DNA of 64,000 nucleotides from Oscheius sp. JU75. Lineage: Eukaryota > Nematoda > Chromadorea > Rhabditida > Rhabditidae. This document shows positions 60,101 through 64,000 of the stretch, piece after piece; positions within the stretch are counted from its first letter, which is position 1, and each line of letters begins with the position of its first letter. The stretch spans positions 1,922,001-1,986,000 of the forward strand of contig JASJZC010000007.1 of the NCBI GenBank assembly GCA_037178855.1, read 5' to 3'. Position numbers and translations under genes: made by a program. The notes under the pieces were generated by a model, which saw only the letters and a list, made by a program, of their open reading frames with translations, was not told the origin of the DNA and did no database searches.

Positions 60101-61186
60101 GCTCCTTCGCTCTTCGGAACGATTACCGCATTGGTAGGAACGGTGCTTGTAAGAGCCGCGCTCGAAGTTGGAGTCTCCGGAACCGGAGCCTGAACAGGTG
60201 GGGAAGAGATTCCCATCGGAATGTTCCACGGCCAACCCATGAAGGGAGCAGTATTTAAAGTCGTACCTGAAAGATACAGATTGTGTCCCGGGGGCTTAAG
60301 GAAAGGTAGTGTCTGCAGTAAATCATAGGTTCTACAGCCAATTTAATCAGACTAAACGACCCCGTTCCCGCAATTTCAATCAAGAGAACTCCAAGTAAGT
60401 AAGGCTGAGACTGAATACCCGGCTGACTTCATACTGGTAAACAATTAGACGTGAGGGAAGAACGCTTTTCAACCTTATTTCCGTATTATGAAAAGGAAGA
60501 TTTGAATCAAAACATCATTCTAATTCGCAATCGCGTTGGTACCGGAAACTCACATGACGAAGCTAACGACATGGGACGTAGGGCCACGGGACACTCCGGC
60601 TGAACTGGTCGTGTCCTGGCCAGTGGCGACTGTGGTATCTGATGCTGTTGCTGCTGCTGTTGTACTAATTGAGTACTGCTTGCTTGTGCTTGTACCAGCG
60701 CATTTTGACCAGCTGCCAGTGCTTGTAGCTGCTGATGGTAGTGTTGCAGCACCAAACACACCGTCTGTAGTGATTGTTGCACGTTCGCCACGGTTAGCTT
60801 CGAATCCTGTACGTCCCTGAAAAAACCAAAATTAGTTGAATGTCTCTCAAAACTTGTCTTTCTTTTTATCTCGCAAGAGCAAAAACAATAATTAGACGAA
60901 CGCCGAAGCCTTTGTTATAATCTCCGCTCTCGAAGCAGGTGATAATAAGATAATCATTTTGTCAACAGAAAAAGTGTGCAATGGTCATAGAGACAAAAAC
61001 GGAGCATTTGCCGAGAATATAGACAGAGGCTTACTTGAAGGCACTGTTGTAGCTTCGCTTAAGTGCGAGTCGTTTAGTCGAATCAGGACCATAATCAGAG
61101 GGCACGGGGAGTATGACCCTTGTGGCCTGGGGATGAGCAATATTTGAGGTAGAAGGCTGCTGCATATTCAGATATGAGCGTCTCAT
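57155..61186 (-). CDS. lin-14: heterochronic BEN-domain transcription factor LIN-14
   Basis: Nuclear regulator that specifies the first larval stage; lin-4 switches it off. Eight exons in coding order: 61186-61035, 60816-60554, 60266-60030, 59282-59212, 59172-59056, 58987-58762, 58491-57893, 57280-57155; they close in frame to 596 residues. The N terminus (MRRSYLNMQQPSTSNIAHPQ) is followed by a Gln-rich stretch with a run of six Q, a Pro/Thr/Ser-rich part, and a basic helical region at about 356-480 (WDAFREATKKLAARCRRVRH). That matches the C-terminal DNA-binding, BEN-like region of LIN-14. The exon at 57893 does not read to its local TGA at 57869: a perfect GTGAGT follows codon AAT and joins in phase to an exon ending at 57155. 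Identity rests on the protein together with the lin-4 site cluster. Other first exons upstream are possible, as C. elegans has several isoforms. Confidence 0.88.
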
Positions 61187-63290
61187 TAGGGACTAGCTGG
61201 TGAGCCGGCGTGCGTATATGGCTTGGAGATGGGGGCGGGGCTTAGAGTGTTGGATTGAGTTCAACCCTTCTGCTGTTGGGTGAAGGAAAAGAAGGAGAAG
61301 CCAACCTTATCACCTCCACAAAGTGTATGTGCCGGCTGGCCCGGGCTTGTGCAGTTCTTTTCGAAGGAGAGAACGGCGCCAAGCCCAACGGGGCCCACGG
61401 TGTAAAATGGCCACGGCTCTCTTTTCTATTGGGGTCAAAAGGGGTGATTCAGGTGACAGACGTGGGGGCCCCGCATGTTCCCATGGCTAGAACCTCGTGC
61501 TTTGAATCTTAGTCTTTTTGAACGGCTAGAGCGCGTGAGTGCCTCGTTTGCACAAAAGGGCAGATGTACTTCTTCTCATTTCCCGGCATACGGCTGGCGG
61601 CACGCTCACATCCAGATAAGGTACGGGGAGAACGAACACTCTTCGTCTGGCTGTAATTTCCGGCAGCAGCAGCATTCTTTCACACCTTTCATGATAAATC
61701 GGGGGAGAGACGTTCCGCGCACACTGGATTCTTCAAAAAAAAAAGTGGAGAGCGACGAGGTTACGACCCCCGAACTCCTACTTCTCGCATTCTTCTCGCA
61801 AGCATGCAGCGCGCGACTTTGCGTGATGGATGTTGGCAGCGCTTCAAGACTATAAATTGTGTTTGTTGAATGTGTCCGGAAGCCGCGAGATTTTGTGAAA
61901 AAAGTTTGACGACATAAAAAGGCAAACAAAGGCTTAAACTATTATCAGAACCTGAACAGATAGGAGCAGGTAGAAAAGATAGGGACCGAATCGTGGAGCC
62001 ATATGAGTCTAGTGAAACGAAGGTTTTCAACTATCCGTTTCCAAATCGTACAGATTTCAGACAGACCAATTCTTTCAGTTCAATGAATATCGGGGTTTTT
62101 GTCAAAGGCGTCCTTAGACGCTTTGCAGCCTCTCTATAGACGTAAGCGTTCATATTACTAGAGCTTCCTATTCAGTTTGCCCTAAATCTCGTTGCCTTCC
62201 CCATTTTGTGTTCTTTTCGCCACAGCCCCGAGTCCAAAGAAGAATAATTTGTTGGTCAAAGTTCTGAACAGGTGTTGGATGTTACTATAAAAAGTCTGCC
62301 TGCTGCTGTTCGCTGAAAAACGTGAGGGAGAACGCGAGAACACAGCTCCCGGAAATTGGATCAGCTGAATAGGAATGTTAAACAAGAGAAGGCAATTACT
62401 CTCTACCCTACCCTCACTACTATTACGCCGCCACGAGTTATGAGGCCTTGTTCTCGGCAGATTGTAACGGGAGACGGAACTATATAAGGGAGCAATAAAA
62501 TGGAGACCGCAAGCAGTTATAATTGAGATGGGTACGAGGCCGGAGGCTCCGAGGTTCTGAAGAAGCAAACAAGGTAATACCATAGAAAATGCTGCTATTA
62601 AACATTAGGCCTTCTCAAACGGTCAAGAGGCCGAATAATATCAAACACTTGTTTTTTTATATTGGATCGAAAAAATCATGTCTGTAGATTCAAATAGTGC
62701 TGTAGCAAAAACTATCTGTTGTCGCAGTAAATTGAGACAGTTTACAATGCTCATGACGTTGGAATATAAAAGTGAGCAATCATATTCATGGCACTTTATA
62801 ATTTTTGGTATTTCTTCAACGTGAGTTCTAAATGTAAATTTTTCAGCCAGGCGCTGATTTATATTTATAGTCCAGGCTGAAAAGAGGATCCTTGAAACAG
62901 AAGTTCGTCGACAAGCTGGCAGCTGCCGCTTGAGATTGAACAGATGGGAATCAGTCGAGCAAAACATGTCAAAAATTTCACTATTGTTGTTTTTAGTCGA
63001 AATTTGAAACTTTAAAAACAAAGACTGTGTAACCTGGAGAAAAGACCACTGGTTGAACTCTTCGTTAAACGATATGTGGCGGTCGCCGGACCCTCCCTTC
63101 TGCCCAAAACTGGCCTGTTCAAATAGCGCTATCCGTTTCCCGCCAAAACAGTTGGTCAGTCGAACCTCAATTAATCAAGCCTACAGTGTAAGCAGTTTTT
63201 AAAGAGGGATGGCATCTTCTTTCCCCTGCTTCCCTCTATCCACCGCTGGGGATAAAAGTCAACAAACAATCCGAGAGGGAGAGATTCGCT

Positions 63291-63318
63291 TTCTCTCTCT
63301 CTCTCTCTTTCTCTCTCC
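63291..63318. repeat. CT/GA microsatellite
   Basis: An almost pure CT run with one TT interruption. On the lin-14 strand this is a GA repeat, a common promoter feature; it lies 2.1 kb upstream of the chosen lin-14 ATG. Confidence 0.8.
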
Positions 63319-63744
63319 ACTACCAATAAATGTGTTTTCGTCTAGCGTACGCGTAGACTTGTGTATGTGTTACCCTCTTTGAACAGCCTGGGGGATTTCC
63401 ACACACACTCACTGAAGCACATGACGAGAGCGAGGCCCCCTCTGGCGCGACGCCAGAAGTTCCCCGCACACAAACACGTGACTATTTTACGCGAATGTTA
63501 AGCCAGCTATTTACGAAGTGTAGAGTTCTGGAGTTCTCTCGGGGGAGCAAAGAATATAACTTGAGGGTGGTCGCACCTAATTCTCGAGGGATTTTGCTTA
63601 CTTTCCTTTCAAGGTGAATTGTCCCTCGAGAAAAAACCTAGCGATGATTCCTTTCGTGCCAGCCGTCGCGTTCTCATGGCGCGAGAGACGCGGGGATCAA
63701 TGGATTGTTTCGTTCGAGGACCGGTCCGCTTATCGGCGATTCAA

Positions 63745-63791
63745 GAACGCGGTTCGCAGGACTCCTGTGTTGAAAAATGCGAACCGCGTTC
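63745..63791. repeat. perfect 13-bp inverted repeat (hairpin)
   Basis: GAACGCGGTTCGC (63745-63757) and its exact reverse complement GCGAACCGCGTTC (63779-63791) are separated by 21 bases. The arms are GC-rich, in contrast to the surroundings. It could be a paired protein-binding site or a structured RNA; nothing decides. Confidence 0.7.
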
Positions 63792-64000
63792 AAAAACCTG
63801 AATTCAGTGGGCATACTCGGTGGTGGTCACGGCAAAGAGTCAAATGGATTCGAACTGTTTTAAATGCTATTTATTTTATTGCCGATCGACGATTTAGATA
63901 GTGACAAGAGGGCATGAGCGTCAAAAGCGACCTTCGCGTTAGATGGTTTTGAACACAGCACTTGCCCCCCGAACGACCTCTGCCTGCGCTTTTGTCAGTG

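Larger units (their letters stand above)
61187..64000. other. upstream region of lin-14, no other gene seen
   Basis: About 2.8 kb. The ORFs on both strands (for example 61475-61855, 62182-62583, 63614-63901) overlap each other and show no splice structure or similarity. The region is likely the lin-14 promoter and possibly distal first exons. It contains a CT microsatellite at 63291-63318 and a perfect hairpin at 63745-63791. Confidence 0.5.

Noticed and set aside
61255-61929. Overlapping ORFs upstream of lin-14
   Set aside because: Occur on both strands in a GC-richer stretch, with no exon structure or recognisable protein.
62182-62583. 133-codon minus-strand ORF starting MVLPCLLLQNLG
   Set aside because: Signal-like start, but no similarity or clear splice link to lin-14; could only be rescued by transcripts.
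63614-63901. 95-codon plus-strand ORF at the window end
   Set aside because: Its middle is the perfect inverted repeat, and composition does not look coding.

Overview
The window is nuclear DNA from a nematode, most likely a rhabditid relative of Caenorhabditis. Coding sequence is split into many small exons by short introns, many of about 40-60 bases, with the nematode acceptor TTTTCAG. Several start codons sit directly behind an acceptor-like TTTCAG, as expected for spliced-leader trans-splicing. The recognised genes are the nematode set lin-14, sli-1, dhs-28, top-2, a CCR4-NOT subunit 9 gene and a receptor guanylyl cyclase. From memory, lin-14, sli-1 and dhs-28 are X-linked in C. elegans, so this may be X-derived sequence. 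I rebuilt exons by hand from splice sites, reading phase and protein similarity; every model given closes in frame.

Layout. 1-8.9 kb is mostly non-coding, with a possible distal first exon (1735) for the next gene, a tRNA-like A/B-box element (about 4.55 kb) and a 50-bp direct repeat. 8.96-11.17 kb (+) is a rhodopsin-type GPCR. 12.36-19.22 kb (+) is DNA topoisomerase II, with an unexpected 241-codon in-frame ORF in its last intron. 19.46-20.14 kb is a Tc1/mariner-like inverted-repeat element, followed by a small secreted Cys/Pro-rich protein gene (+) and tRNA-Ala (-). 21.3-26.3 kb shows no gene. 26.36-30.45 kb (+) is sli-1 (Cbl). 31.27-32.27 kb (+) is a zinc-knuckle protein gene and 33.11-36.78 kb (+) an unrecognised 893-residue acidic protein gene. 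Then come tRNA-Trp (-), a tiny gene, CNOT9 (-), an identical tRNA-Trp (+) and a 174-bp palindromic element.

43.0-47.95 kb (+) is a 697-residue Gly/Ser-rich protein gene, convergent with dhs-28 (48.2-50.1 kb, -), a peroxisomal SDR-SCP2 protein ending in SKL. tRNA-Ser is at 51.06 kb. 51.68-55.87 kb (+) is a receptor guanylyl cyclase, convergent with lin-14 (57.16-61.19 kb, -). The lin-14 3' UTR (57154 down to about 56320) holds six lin-4-type sites, five of them with the missing-G core that forces a bulged C in lin-4, and one let-7 seed site. This is the clearest functional system in the window: the heterochronic lin-4/lin-14 timing switch, readable directly from sequence. The last 2.8 kb is upstream of lin-14 and holds a CT microsatellite and a perfect 13-bp hairpin.

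The genes are not an operon. They are mostly independent loci for signalling (GPCR, Cbl, guanylyl cyclase), chromosome biology (top-2 and perhaps the two unknown nuclear-type proteins), mRNA decay (CNOT9), peroxisomal beta-oxidation (dhs-28) and developmental timing (lin-14).
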